Under the pieces are notes generated by a model. The model ran no database searches, was not told the DNA's origin, and saw only the letters and a program-made list of their open reading frames with translations. The position numbers and the translations under genes are program-made. Of a stretch of DNA of 64,000 bases, positions 22,072 to 34,032 are shown piece after piece; position 1 is the first letter of the stretch, and each line of letters opens with the position of its first letter. The stretch is taken from NCBI GenBank assembly GCA_030278955.1, contig JAOANR010000002.1, forward strand, positions 12,637,982-12,701,981, written 5' to 3'. The DNA is from Hygrophila difformis (lineage: Eukaryota; Streptophyta; Magnoliopsida; Lamiales; Acanthaceae).

Positions 22072-24349
22072 CTGATACCAGCACAAAATACCAATGGGCA
22101 GCAAAGTTACTCGAACAAAGTACATCAATGCTTTTGAGTAACACATCTGACCATTTACATCATCCAAAAATATTTAGAAAGTGGATGGAAAAAATGTCAT
22201 TTTGAAAATGAACATGTCTCTATACTACTCATAGACAGGAATTTAGTACTCTACCCGACCTAATAAAAAGAAGTAAATCCGTTCAAACCCAAAAGAAGCC
22301 CAACGTTGAATGTTTACAACAATTCATCCCTAAAACAATCCACAGACATCAACTCTGATGAAACTCCTTCATGTTTTCTTGTCTTTCCACATACGCTTGT
22401 CGTTCACAATCCCCACATCCCCATTGTTGTAATAAATAAAACATTGTGAGCAACTGCCAATGTGTAAATTCAAAAAGAACAAACAACATATGCAATCAAT
22501 TTCCAAGGGACTTACAAGTAAAACCGATCTCATTAAACAATAGGAAAAGGATTGAGAATTTCATTCCGACATTTGCAAGCAATTACTAAAGACAATTAAA
22601 GAATGGGGATTGTTCCATGCTTGTTTTTCTCCTTGCGCCATTTATGCAGGTTGTTAACCTATCAAGTCGGTTCCATGTAGGGTTTCCACATACAAAAACA
22701 ATTTCTCAAATAGCCAAAAGCAATGCTCGCGTTAACTCTACAAATTGCACCAATAAAGTTTCTTTGTACTAATTTCTCAAAAAAGAAGATTGGAATGTTT
22801 TTTCCTTCTCTATTAAACAAAAACCCAACAAGTAAGTCAGTTGAAACAACAACAGGAGAAAAACACATCAAGCAAAGCTTTACAGTAACCTCACAATTGG
22901 ATAACAACGACAACATATATTAAGGAAACTATTAGCTTAATCCATGGACAAGAAGAGGAATGAACATTCAAAGAATCTGTGACTTCCCCAAATGAATTCA
23001 ATAATCCAACGAATAATATATTGAACAAGCCAAAATCTTGAAACACAAGGCAGATTGAAAACAAATTCAATCACCAAAACAGCCAAGGTTTGTTGGGCAG
23101 TAGATCTTTTGACTCCCGAGTCAACAATTTAAATCATCATGTCTCAAAAAAACCCCAATTCAGGGAGAATCAACAGAGATCACAATTTGACAACTACAAG
23201 AGGCAATTGACTAATCCAACAGGACTTGAAATTCAAAAGCAAATAAACACAAAAAAAAAAACACTAATCTAGATAAATCACAGTAAAAAGAAAACATACA
23301 CACACAGATCTAAATGAAAAACAAAACTGACCTTAGAAACCTCCAAAGGCTAGTATTGTTATTATCAGAATAACAACTGGCGTAACCAATCAAGAAAACA
23401 CTCACATGCCTAACAACAATGCTGCTAGTCAAAATTAACCTGGAAGGTTGCAAAATGAATAAAGCTATACCGTGAAACAAAGGTAGATTATATACTCTGT
23501 TATTAAAGTGTAAAGCAATTGCACCAGGTAAACACCCTTGATATCATAGTGTTTCCTGACCAATGTATACGCTACTTCATTGAAAATGGTAAGGATCTGC
23601 AATCATAATGAGGTTGTACTTTTCAAAGGTCAGACACACAGTATTGCAACAAATCAAAAAGGAGGTACCATGGGGAAAAAATGGGAACCTTCTCTTTGGC
23701 CAAAAAGTAAATCAAGGTAAAACAAATAAAATAATAAGGAAACAAATTTAAACAGAAAGCAGAGGAAATCCATACGAATCACGGCGTACAACTATTTCCA
23801 ACACCATCTAATTCGCGAAATCTGAAGCATAAATGATCGGCATTGGCTCATTGCGATGGACTCACCCTAAGAATCGACAAAAAGGGGATTTCCGGTTTGC
23901 TCCTGATATGGATTAATTGCATTATAAATATATACTTTCAAAACCCAATGTTGATCTGAGCTCTTGATATGGATTACCCGCGTCATCTAGTCACCTAAAC
24001 TCAACATCCAAAGACATATAACAATTCAAACAAAGCAACCAAAATTGCACAATCGTTCCTCAATCAACAACTAAACGCACCGTCCATTTCAACGATGGGC
24101 TTCTGAACTCGAATCCTATCAAAATTAAAAATCAAGAAACAATGATAAACTGGAATACAGACACAATGCAGTCAATCATAACATTTTATTATAATCAATC
24201 AAGTCATATATATATATATTTTTTTCTCAACATTTATACTGTGTATCTGGCTTTAAAAAAAATCTCGACATTTATACTCAATCAATTCATTATATTTGCA
24301 AATTGATGCATAAAATTTTATTAAAACGAGGTGAAAAGTGATTTATCTT
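22072..24349. other. Intron-like, no confirmed gene
   Basis: AT-rich DNA between captured exons. One possible exon lies on the minus strand at about 23596-23535 (QILTIFNEVAYTLVRKHYDI, then KGVYLV), with an acceptor-like AG before it. I do not recognise the family. Other ORFs are short and unsupported. Confidence 0.4.
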
Positions 24350-25027
24350 ACAGCTGTGTTAATTTTCTTAGATTCCCGAATTCTGAAGGCAAAGGCCCAG
24401 ACAAATTATTTGTGGCTACCGACCTGCACATAAGCAATCAATACATAATTAAATAGCACAAACACTATTTTAATATAAGACATGAAGAAAATTCCAATTT
24501 CAAGGGTTCATGTGTTTTACATTACTATACTTTTGAGACATGCCTAATGATGATTGTATCTGTTACATCATTTATCAAAATATAAGACTTACAATGACTC
24601 TAAATCTTTCAGCATCCCAAGTTCCCCGGGGATTGCGCCTGATAAAGCATTGATGCTTAAGTCCCTAACCACATAAAATCCCCCGTCATTTTTCCCCAAC
24701 CAAATAGGATTTATTAAGAATCAAATAATATTACAAGTATCTACCGAAAAAAAATAATATTACAAATATGAAAACCAGGAAACCAATAGGAAAAGACAAC
24801 ATACAGAGCCCGCAAGCGAGATAGGGTGCCAACGGATGGAGAAAGTGGACCTATCAAATAAGTTTTTACCAGAAATCTGAAATATATAAGAGGAGAGGTT
24901 AAGGGTTTGAATAAGTTTGATGTTTACAGGCAACACTCAATAACAATTTTACACCAAGTAGAAACACTCTATCATACGTACAGATTGTCTACCATAGTTA
25001 AACTCCAGAGTTGATGAGGACTTGGAC
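24350..25027 (-). pseudogene. LRR receptor kinase (At1g56130-like, LRR-VIII) fragment
   Basis: Four small minus-strand exons of the LRR ectodomain type: 25027-24982 (PHQLWSLTMVDNL), about 24878-24808 (GPLSPSVGTLSRLRAL), about 24665-24595 (DLSINALSGAIPGELGMLKD) and about 24425-24354 (NNLSGPLPSEFGNLRKLTQL). Order and spacing follow the one-repeat-per-exon pattern of the LRR-VIII malectin-containing kinases. Signal peptide, malectin domain, membrane segment and kinase are absent. The first exon is degenerate relative to the family, so it is a captured and decaying piece. Confidence 0.75.
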
Positions 25028-25094
25028 CTACAATATACGACAATGAACACATTCAGAGCAAACCCGAATCTGAATGCAAAAAGGTTATTTGTAC

Positions 25095-26246
25095 CTTAGT
25101 TTGCGCATCATCACCAGTAACAATATTTCCAACTGTTCGAAGTTCAGGAATAAGTACTGAAGGAGAGGGATGGCTGATGCATGAAAAAAAGTATATTAAA
25201 CCACTGCACTACAAGCACAGTTGTCCTTCAAATTTTCTTATAAATTCAACGCACAGCAGGAGCTCAACAAGTCGTTGACAGGCACCTGCCTCAATTACAG
25301 CTTGAATCTTGTCATTTGTACCATCAGAGAGATATGACAGAGCCCAGCATGCATCTGTAAGCACCTCTTCATCATTTGAGTACACACCTATCGAAGCGAT
25401 TTGGCAGAAAAAATGGTTATCAATCCCAAATCACCTCTATATAATTTAATTTGAATATGATATCAAAACCAATACCTGCTCAAAGGGAGGTTGTGTTTTG
25501 CCTCTGCAGAAGTTCGATAGTGTCCACGTTGCATTTCTTAGCATCGGAAGCTTTGAATCCTCATTCAATTGAGCAAGCAAAGGAACCAGGGCCCCATAAC
25601 CCAGGACAAGGTCACGACATTTAGGAGAATCACCAGCAACATTACCCAATGCCCATACAGCCTAAATGATAACAATTTTGTAGGTATAGCCAGTTGAAAG
25701 GTGAGTATAAAAATATAAATGCATAGCATAAGGATGTCCCATCTGTAAGTAATACATACCTGCTCACGAACATCATCGCTGGGTGAACCTAGAAGCTCTA
25801 CGAAAATTGGAACTGCCCCATGATCAATAACTACCCTTGTGTTCTCAGAAGTACCAGAGGCAATATTAGTAAGAGCCCATGCATCTTCGAACTGTAAAAA
25901 GTTATACTATCAGCAAAAGCATAAAAGAGTACCCATTGGCTATTTTATACTAAGCTTTTGAACAAATTCAACCTGGAGCTGGGGATAATCCTCCCTCACA
26001 AGGAACTCAACAAATCGAGGAACAACACCTGATTGTATTACTTCTTCAATGGGAGGGCTTCTTTCTGTTAATGAGCATTAGAAGTTAAGAATAGATACAA
26101 TAACGATATCATAGAGATAGAAATATGAGACCACTGGTCTAACGAATTGAAAGTAATTTGTGGAACTGCATGATTGCTTCAAGCTGCAAGTTGCTATCAT
26201 TTGTTGACCACACACCAGCAATCATAGAAGGAAGACTCTCCAACAA
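25095..26246 (-). pseudogene. Importin subunit alpha fragment, six exons
   Basis: Armadillo-repeat exons in correct order: 26246-26144 (ESLPSMIAGVW, LEAIMQFHKLLSI), 26064-25973 (RSPPIEEVIQSGVVPRFVEF), 25891-25760 ([20 protein letters not shown]), 25661-25476 ([38 protein letters not shown]), about 25387-25255 ([20 protein letters not shown]) and 25173-25095 (HPSPSVLIPELRTVGNIVTG). Splice sites are canonical at most borders. The fifth exon has lost the usual VRPALPALxRLI start. The family's FEAAWAL is FEDAWAL. The N-terminal importin-beta-binding domain and the C-terminal repeats are missing. Importin-alpha is the nuclear-import adaptor; this copy cannot encode it. Confidence 0.9.
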
Positions 26247-28100
26247 CTTACAATAAAAATATTATTATATTATATTACAAAAAACACAATCATATTATAA
26301 ATAATAAATACATACAGAAAAGTCACCAGCACAACCAAAATAACTATACAAAGAAATCCATAAGAACCCAAATGAAGGCGAAAATAAGATTATATATTTA
26401 TTTATATGTATATATAGCAGGAATCCCAAACTATACCAGTGACCACTGATGGAGAGCTAAGATATACTCACAAAAACAAGAAAGAACCAATAAAGTTTGC
26501 TCTAGACACAGGAAAGAAAATGCAAAGAAAGAATAAAAATATTGTTACTCATTGGAAGAGAAGAAAAACACAGAGTTATTAGCTGACGCGAAGACCCTAC
26601 CGCAACAAGTATTTCATAACTCCATATCCCATCCAGCCATATATGACACTTCAATCAGTGCATATGGGAAGCAGCCAGGCAGGTAGCAAGTTACAAAGCT
26701 GTAATGATTGCATACACTATTTCAATGGAATTCTAACTCTTAAATATGCAATTGAACTGGGCATGAGGCAATCATACAGTTCATAGACACAAAAAAACAC
26801 AGAGGAACACGTCAAAAGGTAAGAAAAAGATTAATCTTTCATTCAGCGCAAAGCCAACAAACTCGTGAAGCAAAAATCAAATCAAGCGGAAAACAAAAAG
26901 TAACTGGAGCATATTCTGCAAGCAAATACAAACACTCCAGAAACGGAGGGAATTGAAGCCTACAGCAGGAGGGGCCGCCGTGACGGGCAGATCAAACTAA
27001 TCAGCTTTCAATAATTTGGATTTCTGAAGGAAAAAAACAAACAAAAAAACCACCATGATTAACCAGCAGCATTAGATTTCATGAATCCTTACACAATGCA
27101 GGGCTATTCAATAAAAAATGAGCACATACTGCCATCGAAAGACTCAAACCATATAAAATTCACTTTCAATGGCCTGCTATCCCAGAAGTCAAAAGGTCCC
27201 AAATGCACTTAATGAATGGTCACAAGTGGATTAATGAAACTCAGTTGACCACAGTATAAGGAATAAGTACGTTCAAGACTTCAAGGAAAATACAAAAAAA
27301 GAGTAGCTCCATTTATGAACCATATCAAGATGGAGAACACAAACCTGCCGCATACAATGCACCTCAAACTACCAGCCTTCTCTTGCTTCTTATATTTCCA
27401 ATTTAATCTTTTTCAATTTCCCTGCCAAATGGCCAGCTCCATTTCATTGCACCTCAAACTACCAGCCTTCTCTTGCTTCTTATATTTCTAATTTAATCTT
27501 TTTCAATTTCGCTGCCAAACTACCAGCTCCATTTGTGTAATTATCAATTGCTCGGATATGAAACATTTCATAAAATTCTCAAATTTCATAAGAATAACTT
27601 TACGAAACGACAACTTCAGAAACAACTAACAAAAAACAAGACATGTATCTGAAATTACCCAAATCCACTGTCGAAGGCTTGGAGTTCTTAAGGGGTTGGG
27701 TGCGACGGGCAGAGGGACAGACAATCCCTGTAAAAACCTGCTAAACAAATTCTTCTATTAGACCCTTTCTAAGATAACATCAATCACGTGGCAAATCAGA
27801 GTAACTTAACACAATAAAATGCAATACTGACATTTTTTTTGTAAAAAGAATCAATTTATTAAAGTAAAAACAAATTTGATCAACCCAAAATTTTCTCTTT
27901 TGACTTCCCAAACATTATCCATCGAAGTCGAGATATTTAAGGATGCATTTTACAAGATGGTGATCACCAATCTCCAACCCAAATACCCAAAAATCAACAA
28001 GATAAAACCAGAGCGTCAATTCTGTTATAAGAAAAAATTAGTAAAATAAAAGATTCCAGAAGGCCGAACAGAAAACAATCAATAGCAATCTCTAGTCATT
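26247..28100. other. Intron-like region with a 90-bp tandem duplication
   Basis: No gene recognised. An imperfect tandem duplication of period 90 begins at 27359 and 27449 (each starting GCACCTCAAACTACCAGCC) and runs to about 27538. Confidence 0.6.
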
Positions 28101-28782
28101 GCTCGCCGATTTTGCGAGGTGGGCGGCGAGCAAAGAGAGGGGGTGCCGGACTCGCGTCGCCAGCGCCAGGACTGGCGATTGGAGACCGGATGCTGGAGGC
28201 GAGCGGCGCGTGCGAGGTTTGGGCAGGCGAGCGGCGCGCCAGTAATTTTCATAGTCACACCAGCCGCTCATCCTCGGCGACAGACCTGAATAGCAGCCTT
28301 CGCCGTCACCGGATTCACAGAAGGCAGAGGCCGTCGTGCGCAGGTGAGGCGGCGCCGGATTCGCGAAGCCAGGAGCGACGACGCACGCAGGTGCGGGCGG
28401 CGCCGGAAGAGAACTGGGAGCGACGTGCAGAGACCCGCGGATGCTGGAGCGTGGCGAGGCGACTGTTCGCGCAGGCAGGGGGAGGCGCGACGATCGGACG
28501 GCGGGGGCGGCGTTCGAACGGCGGTCGGCCAGAGCTCAATAACTTACACAACAATTGAATTTGGGGATTTCTCTCCTCCTCAAAAATTAGGAATTCCCAA
28601 CCCTAGAGCTCTGGGCGCGACGAAAGTCGGAATTGAGAGCAAATGGAAGAGACGATTGAGAGAGCAAATTCAATTGAGAGGCTATTTGATCCAACGGCCA
28701 GAAATTCAATTTGAACTTTTGATCCAAGGGTCAGAATCAAGATTTAGCTGGGACGATTGGGCTCTCGCCCTTATATAATATA
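28101..28782 (-). promoter_or_regulatory. GC-rich leader and 5' end of Helitron-like unit A
   Basis: GC-rich block (28110-28560) followed on the right by a promoter-like AT/CT-rich stretch with TTGGATCAAA and GGCCGTTGGATC words (minus strand), ending in TATATTATATAAGGGCG. The same layout lies at 41290-41878 in unit B. ORFs of 79-148 codons here, on both strands, lack any recognisable domain and I treat them as compositional. Confidence 0.5.
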
Positions 28783-28810
28783 CTAGATTTTGAGCCGTGC
28801 GATGCACGGC
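28783..28810 (-). other. Helitron 3' terminus (unit B)
   Basis: Minus strand: GCCGTGC-ATC-GCACGGC hairpin (28810-28794), spacer TCAAAAT, then CTAG (28786-28783), followed by T. This is the structural signature of Helitron 3' ends. Confidence 0.9.
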
Positions 28811-29300
28811 GTATTTAGAGTGTAGAACTGCCCATGGAGGAAAAAAATAATTGTAGGTAAGTGCACGTGGTTTTCTTATACAATACTTAGTACATTCAAA
28901 GAAATTTAGTTATATTTAATTTACAAAACAAGTATGTAGTGTGGAGGAAGCCAAAATCAAACAATATAAAATTTATATAGAGCTGAAATTTTCTAACATC
29001 CGCAAAACAACGGAAACAAATATGAAATACATGGATTTAAAAAATAACCTAGAATTTAATTTAATAACAATGGAGAATATTCTGTGAGCTCGAGAACATT
29101 CTAAAAGATGGAGAAGCAAAAAGATTGGAGGCAACACTGGAGATGTGAATCTCTTTCCCAGATAATTGATGATGCTGAAGGCTCAGAAAATATTGAACAT
29201 CATTAACCATAGATTTTACGTGGTTTACAATAATGAGAACGTACAACTGCCCATGAAGAAAAAAAAAAGAATAATTATAGGTAACTGTATGTGGATTCTC
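28811..29300 (-). repeat. Helitron subterminal repeats
   Basis: Two related segments of about 60 bases (28830-28875 and 29234-29292) share a core reading, on the plus strand, AACTGCCCATG, then an A-rich tract, AATTRTAGGTAA, a short gap, and TGG. Homologous copies lie at about 41982-42030 and 42250-42300 in unit C. The shared core links the two Helitron units to one family. Confidence 0.7.
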
Positions 29301-29666
29301 ATCCACAACAATTTTTTTCTATAGGATTCACCTATAACATATATCTCATTCGTCTTCCTGTACTTTTCTTCATCACCACCAATATTACCATTATCATCCT
29401 TCATGCACTAAGGCCAAACAATAAAGAATACAGGAATATTATAACAGAACTACAAGTTCTCATTAGATTTCACTTGAAGATGAACTAACAAGACATACCT
29501 AAGCAAATAAGCTTTCTTCAACTTTCTCCTAACTGCCTCAAAACTTGCTTGCTTGAATCAAAGACCAAAGGAAGCACACATATTACTGTAAGATATAAAC
29601 AAAGAATCATAACCATAAAATTTTATTAAAAAAAAGAATGCAAAGAAAGAAGGGAGTAGAACTTAC

Positions 29667-29763
29667 TGCAGCAATTGATGGAATGTCAGACTGGCCAGGT
29701 GAGCCATGTGAAACATCCATGCCAAGAATTAGTGTGTGGACTTTAGATACTATAGGGATCGAA
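29667..29763 (-). pseudogene. AGO4-type Argonaute exon fragment
   Basis: One minus-strand exon-like segment encoding IPIVSKVHTLILGMDVSHGS followed by PGQSDIPSIAA, ending at a good donor (GCA/GTAAGT). ILGMDVSHGSPGQSDxPSIAAV is the start of the PIWI domain of the AGO4/6/9 clade, including the first catalytic Asp (GMD). Those proteins bind 24-nt siRNAs in RNA-directed DNA methylation. Nothing else of the gene is visible nearby, so this is a single captured exon. Confidence 0.8.
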
Positions 29764-30113
29764 GGTGAAAGCTCTTAGCTAGCACGACATTCAAACCACG
29801 AAGCTGCCCAACGCTTTGAATGAATCACCCCTCTCCGCCCAATACAGCCTTAAAAGGTAAAATGAGCAAGTATTTTAATACAGCCTTAAACGGAAAAAAG
29901 GAGGCAGATAAGCTCATATGGAGAGAGTATATTGTAACATTCCAACAATGAGTCCACCTAGGTGCTGGTGAACAAAGTCAAAAAGAATTACACAGGAAAC
30001 ATGGTTCGCTGAGTTCAAACCAATTCGAGTTTTTTTACATCAGTATATGTAGCATCCTGGAAGACTCGCATGTACATTTTTATTTTGGACTTAAGCATGA
30101 CAAAATCGCTTAC

Positions 30114-31091
30114 CTCATCCAGAAGAATCAAAGAAAATTTTGTTGAAAGGCTCTTGATGTCCTGCATCAAAAGGAAACAATATGAATCTATCTACTGAAA
30201 TTCACTTAGTTTTCTTACTGTCAAAGGTATCTATGAATTTAAAGCTGCCACTCTTACATTAATATCCTGTAAAATCTTATATGTAAATTGCTAAAAACAC
30301 ATGTAAAATATAACAAGATCATGAGGTTCCCTGGTGTAATTTTATTTCATGTTCTCCTTATCTTTTGAAAAACAAATCAAAGGCACGTGTTTTGCTCAAT
30401 TGCACTTAAAAAATGATGTCAGGACCTGTATATACAATATGTAAGAATAAATATTAGTAAATAGTAAATAGTAAATAGTAAAAACATAAATGTTGAAAGA
30501 ACTCCAATTTACCGACATAAATGGTAAAAACATAAATGGAATTTACCGATTGAAAGAACTCCAATTTAAAGTAAATAGTAAAAACATAAATGGAATTTAC
30601 CGACATTTATTAAATAACTTAGAAAATACCATTAAATGTTGTAATCTTAAATTTTGGAAGAAAAGAATTTGGAAAAATAGCTGTAGAATATGTTATCAAC
30701 TTACACTAATTTGTTTCAGATGGCCTGAAAAAGTAGATAAAGACTGAGAAAGTGATTGTTCGTCACCAATGTCAGCAAGCACAAAATCAAACCAGGGAAT
30801 CCTTGCTGGTTCTGAAGCCAAAACATACAGACCTGAAATATTTTCCATAAGAATTGTGAATGGCCTATGATAAAACATTTCAAAGGAAGCAGTAGTCGAA
30901 ATGTGAAAATTACTCATTGCACATCTGCCACTGATGGGAGGGAAAAAAAAAAAGGAAAAAAAACCTGATTTAGTCATCATCGCAGCCAACCCAACTGTTT
31001 TCAGGCAAATGGTTTTGCCTCCAGTATTCGGTCCAGTTATAACAACTACTCTAGTATTCTTGGCGGAATGCAGTCCCTCTAAACCTACAAT
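30114..31091 (-). pseudogene. MutS2 ATPase-domain fragment, three exons
   Basis: Exons about 31091-30965 (VVVITGPNTGGKTICLKTVG, the Walker A region), 30832-30705 (IPWFDFVLADIGDEQSLSQS, the Walker B region, then LSTFSGHLKQI) and 30161-30114 (DIKSLSTKFSLILLDE). Order and phases match the MutS2 family, which plants keep as organelle-type MutS homologues. The clamp domain, Smr domain and N-terminus are missing, and the LLDE exon ends before the GAGT motif. It is a captured ATPase core and not an expressed gene. Confidence 0.85.
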
Positions 31092-31501
31092 CTTCAGCCA
31101 ATTTCTTGGTAGCTTTTAGGGCTCCCTCCATGCTGGCTCCAGATGCTATTACTGCACAAACAATGGCAACAGTCAAAAATCAAACCACCAAGGCACAACA
31201 GTCAAACAATTTTAATTTAAACAATGAGAATAATACTTTCGGAACTCCTGGCACAACAGTAAAAAACTTCCTATTACCTGCTCCCACCAAGGCAATCGAT
31301 TATAGATACGTTGGTCATCTGCAAATGGTGTTCCCTTCTTCCAAATGTCGACGCTTTCACAATCCCAAATCACAAGTCTAGAACAGCTACATTATTAAAT
31401 AAAGAATCTAATTTCATCCAAATAACAGGGAAAACCATCTGTTTCAGTGAGAGAATGTAAGTATATCTTAGGATAAGTATAATTTAAATGATAGATCTTA
31501 C

Positions 31502-31786
31502 AGCTTTTTCATCCTCATCCAAAAAGTTATAAATGCTCTGCTGTTTAACCTCCGATCTATTCTTCCGAGATGATGAAAATGACTGTGGTGCCCACCCTGC
31601 AATTTGCAACCATAATTAGACAATGTCCGAACCAATCAAAACTGAAACCAAGCAAGTATGAAATTCAACCAAGGAACATAAGCAACACACAACACCTTCT
31701 TTGGAGCCCACAGTGTTGTAATAACCAGCAGAATAGCCACCAGTAAATGCTCCATGAAACCTCCTCCGTCCCTCTTCATCTGTAAC
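31502..31786 (-). pseudogene. TOUGH (G-patch protein TGH) fragment, two exons
   Basis: Exon 31786-31696 encodes [20 protein letters not shown] then [10 protein letters not shown]. Exon 31596-31502 encodes [20 protein letters not shown] then [12 protein letters not shown]. Together they match the conserved N-terminal (DUF1604) region of plant TGH and animal GPATCH1, an RNA-processing and pri-miRNA-associated protein, from memory. AG/GT borders are present. The start codon, G-patch and SWAP domains are absent. Confidence 0.85.
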
Positions 31787-33420
31787 CTGAAAGTCACCCA
31801 ACCATCATAAATAATTAGAGGCAAATCACATAAACCAACATCATGCGCAACCATCATTAAATCAAAGAACAACACAAAATGCAATCATGTCAAAAACAAC
31901 TCAGAGAGGAAACTTGAATGGCAATGGCCAAATAAACTTCCTATGCAAAAAGTAAATAAATTGTTTCATTACTTGAAAACCTTCTCATTAAGTGCCAAAT
32001 ATTCTGGTATGTGACCCCCAGGTATCACCAAACCATTATAGCTTCACGCAGCCAAAGCTTCAAAATTAGCCGATAAAGCAAAATTGTGACCTGCTTCTCA
32101 CTATAGATTTGGTCAGCTTCAAATAAGGTAACAAGACATTGAGTAAAACTCATACACCTTTACACTGAAATAGATACTTATCGTATTCAATCATCATCTC
32201 ATCTTCACAGTACAGTTTACTTGACTTAAACAGGAGTATCCCACACACTCCATTATCTACAAACAGAAAATGTCAAAGTCTCCAATATATTCATAGATTA
32301 CATTGGACTGAATGAAATTCCATTCTAAACAATAATAGGGTTTACAGTCACCACATGAGGTTTATATACAGACCGAACAAAAAAATAGACAAATAGGGTA
32401 TGTACAGTCACTCATTTTTCTTAACATATCCCTAAGAATAATTTCTATTCAAAGTGGAAATCACTTTCTCCCAGTCAGTCATCCATATACTGAAATTGAG
32501 TAATGTAATCCTGGATTTCGTGATATAGAAGTGCAGTTCAAAGTTACCGATTGGATTTTGCTATAGAATCTAGAGGATCCATATGTGTCAATAAGAAAGC
32601 CAGAGGAAACAAAAATTCTGCCATTAATGGTTCCACAACAAAGTAACAACCTTTCGTATGCTTCAATAATCAAGCTTCATATTAATAAGGATTGCCCCAT
32701 TGTGGGGGGAGGAGTGGGAATTTTTGAAATCATAAGGCAAGACAGAAGGCGTGCAAGAGAGCAAGAAAATTAATAAAGTAGGTTAGATATCTTATGTGAC
32801 AAATAAAGACTTATCATTTGGACCTCCCGACGTCCCAAAAAGAAATGCCACATATCTCAGCTGTCAGTACTCAGCATACGATGGAAGATTTTTTATGCGC
32901 ATGCCGATGCCGTTTGATTCTCCCATCCACTTGCAAAAAAGTACAGAATTTAAAATAAAAAATAAAAATGCAACACCATACCATAATCAGCAACTGTGAC
33001 AGGCCTTTTATCAGATTTGGAATGCACATCAGATTGTAACAAAGCCTTTTGCACCCTCTGTTGAAAGACAATATATTAGAAATGAACTTTTTCTTTTTAA
33101 AAAAACACAATTAAATGGGCATAAATCATAACAGGTCACTAACAAAAAAGGGCACATAGCGCTGCTTTAAAAAACAAGAGTATATCAACCATGATCGATA
33201 TTCTAAAGAACCAACACTTCTGTCAGCATTCTCTTCAGCAAAAATTGACAGTCTTGGCAACAAAATTCGCTGATTAACTTTCAGACAGATAAATAAAATT
33301 GGTCAATTAAGCAATAATCAAAACTGGAAGTTCCAGGGCCAAATCACCCACAAATCCACAATTCCGGTAAACGATAATAATACATTGATGGAAGGAACAT
33401 AAAAGGGCGAAAATTGACCT

Positions 33421-34032
33421 GGCATAGGCGAGCAGCAAGAGATGCAGACTTCTTGGCTGACACCATCCTTTGTGACCTTGGGCACTCCATTTTTCTCAAT
33501 AATTACATTATGGCCTAAACAAGATTTGTGGAGGAATAAGTACCACCAATTTTTAAACTTTCAGGCAATATATAGCTTTTAGAAAAAAAGAATGGGGATA
33601 AGACATTCTTGCTACAAGAATTTGCTTCCATGCCATGAAAATCTCACATCCATTTGTATGGGATCATTCTCAGCTAATGAATAATATTTTTTATTGAACG
33701 TGCAGAGAAGTTGTAGCTATTCAAGCAGAAAAAAATATCCATTAAGGGCAGATTATTCTATCCTGCATCAACAAATGAATAATAATGCCATCCACAACAA
33801 TTCATAGCATCACATATTCCAGCCATCTAAATCCAAATACCCAATTTTAAAAGTGCCTTCCTAACACGATGTGCTGGTTCACTCAATTGCACGTTTGTAC
33901 CTTCGGTCCCATTGTCACTTTAACAGCTTCCGCGAGTTCATCAACTCCATCAAGCATAGCCATTCGAACTGCGGTGCCGAAACAAATGTCCTTGGTGACA
34001 TAATTCCTGCCAGAAACAAGCCTGCTGCATAC
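33421..34032 (-). pseudogene. Mitochondrial chaperonin CPN60 fragment
   Basis: Exon about 34032-33901 encodes NYVTKDICFG then LDGVDELAEAVKVTMGPK, matching the N-terminal NYAAKDIKFG...LADAVKVTMGPKG of HSP60. Exon 33514-33421 encodes NVIIEKNGVPKVTKDGV and then diverges. The second exon's acceptor leaves the reading frame one base out, and the ATP-binding DGTT region is missing. The family folds mitochondrial proteins; this copy is a broken captured piece. Confidence 0.8.

Larger units (their letters stand above)
21095..28782 (-). mobile_element. Helitron-like unit A with captured exons
   Basis: Minus-strand unit with exon pieces of importin-alpha, an LRR receptor kinase and CIP7 in the same orientation, separated by intron-like AT-rich DNA. 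Its 5' end near 28782 (minus strand TATATTATATAAGGGCGAG) resembles that of unit B (TCTTACTATATATAAGG). Both are followed by a leader with TTTCTGGCCRTTGGAT-type words. The 3' hairpin and CTAG are not seen and probably lie beyond the copia insertion. No Rep/helicase gene. Boundaries are inferred. Confidence 0.55.

Noticed and set aside
25095..26246. Functional importin-alpha gene
   Set aside because: N-terminal domain and several C-terminal repeats are missing, one exon is degenerate, and the exons sit beside pieces of unrelated genes.
28112..28778. 148- and 144-codon plus-strand ORFs in the GC-rich leader of unit A
   Set aside because: Arg/Ala/Gly-rich reading of a GC-rich block, open on several frames at once, opposite to the strand of all captured exons.
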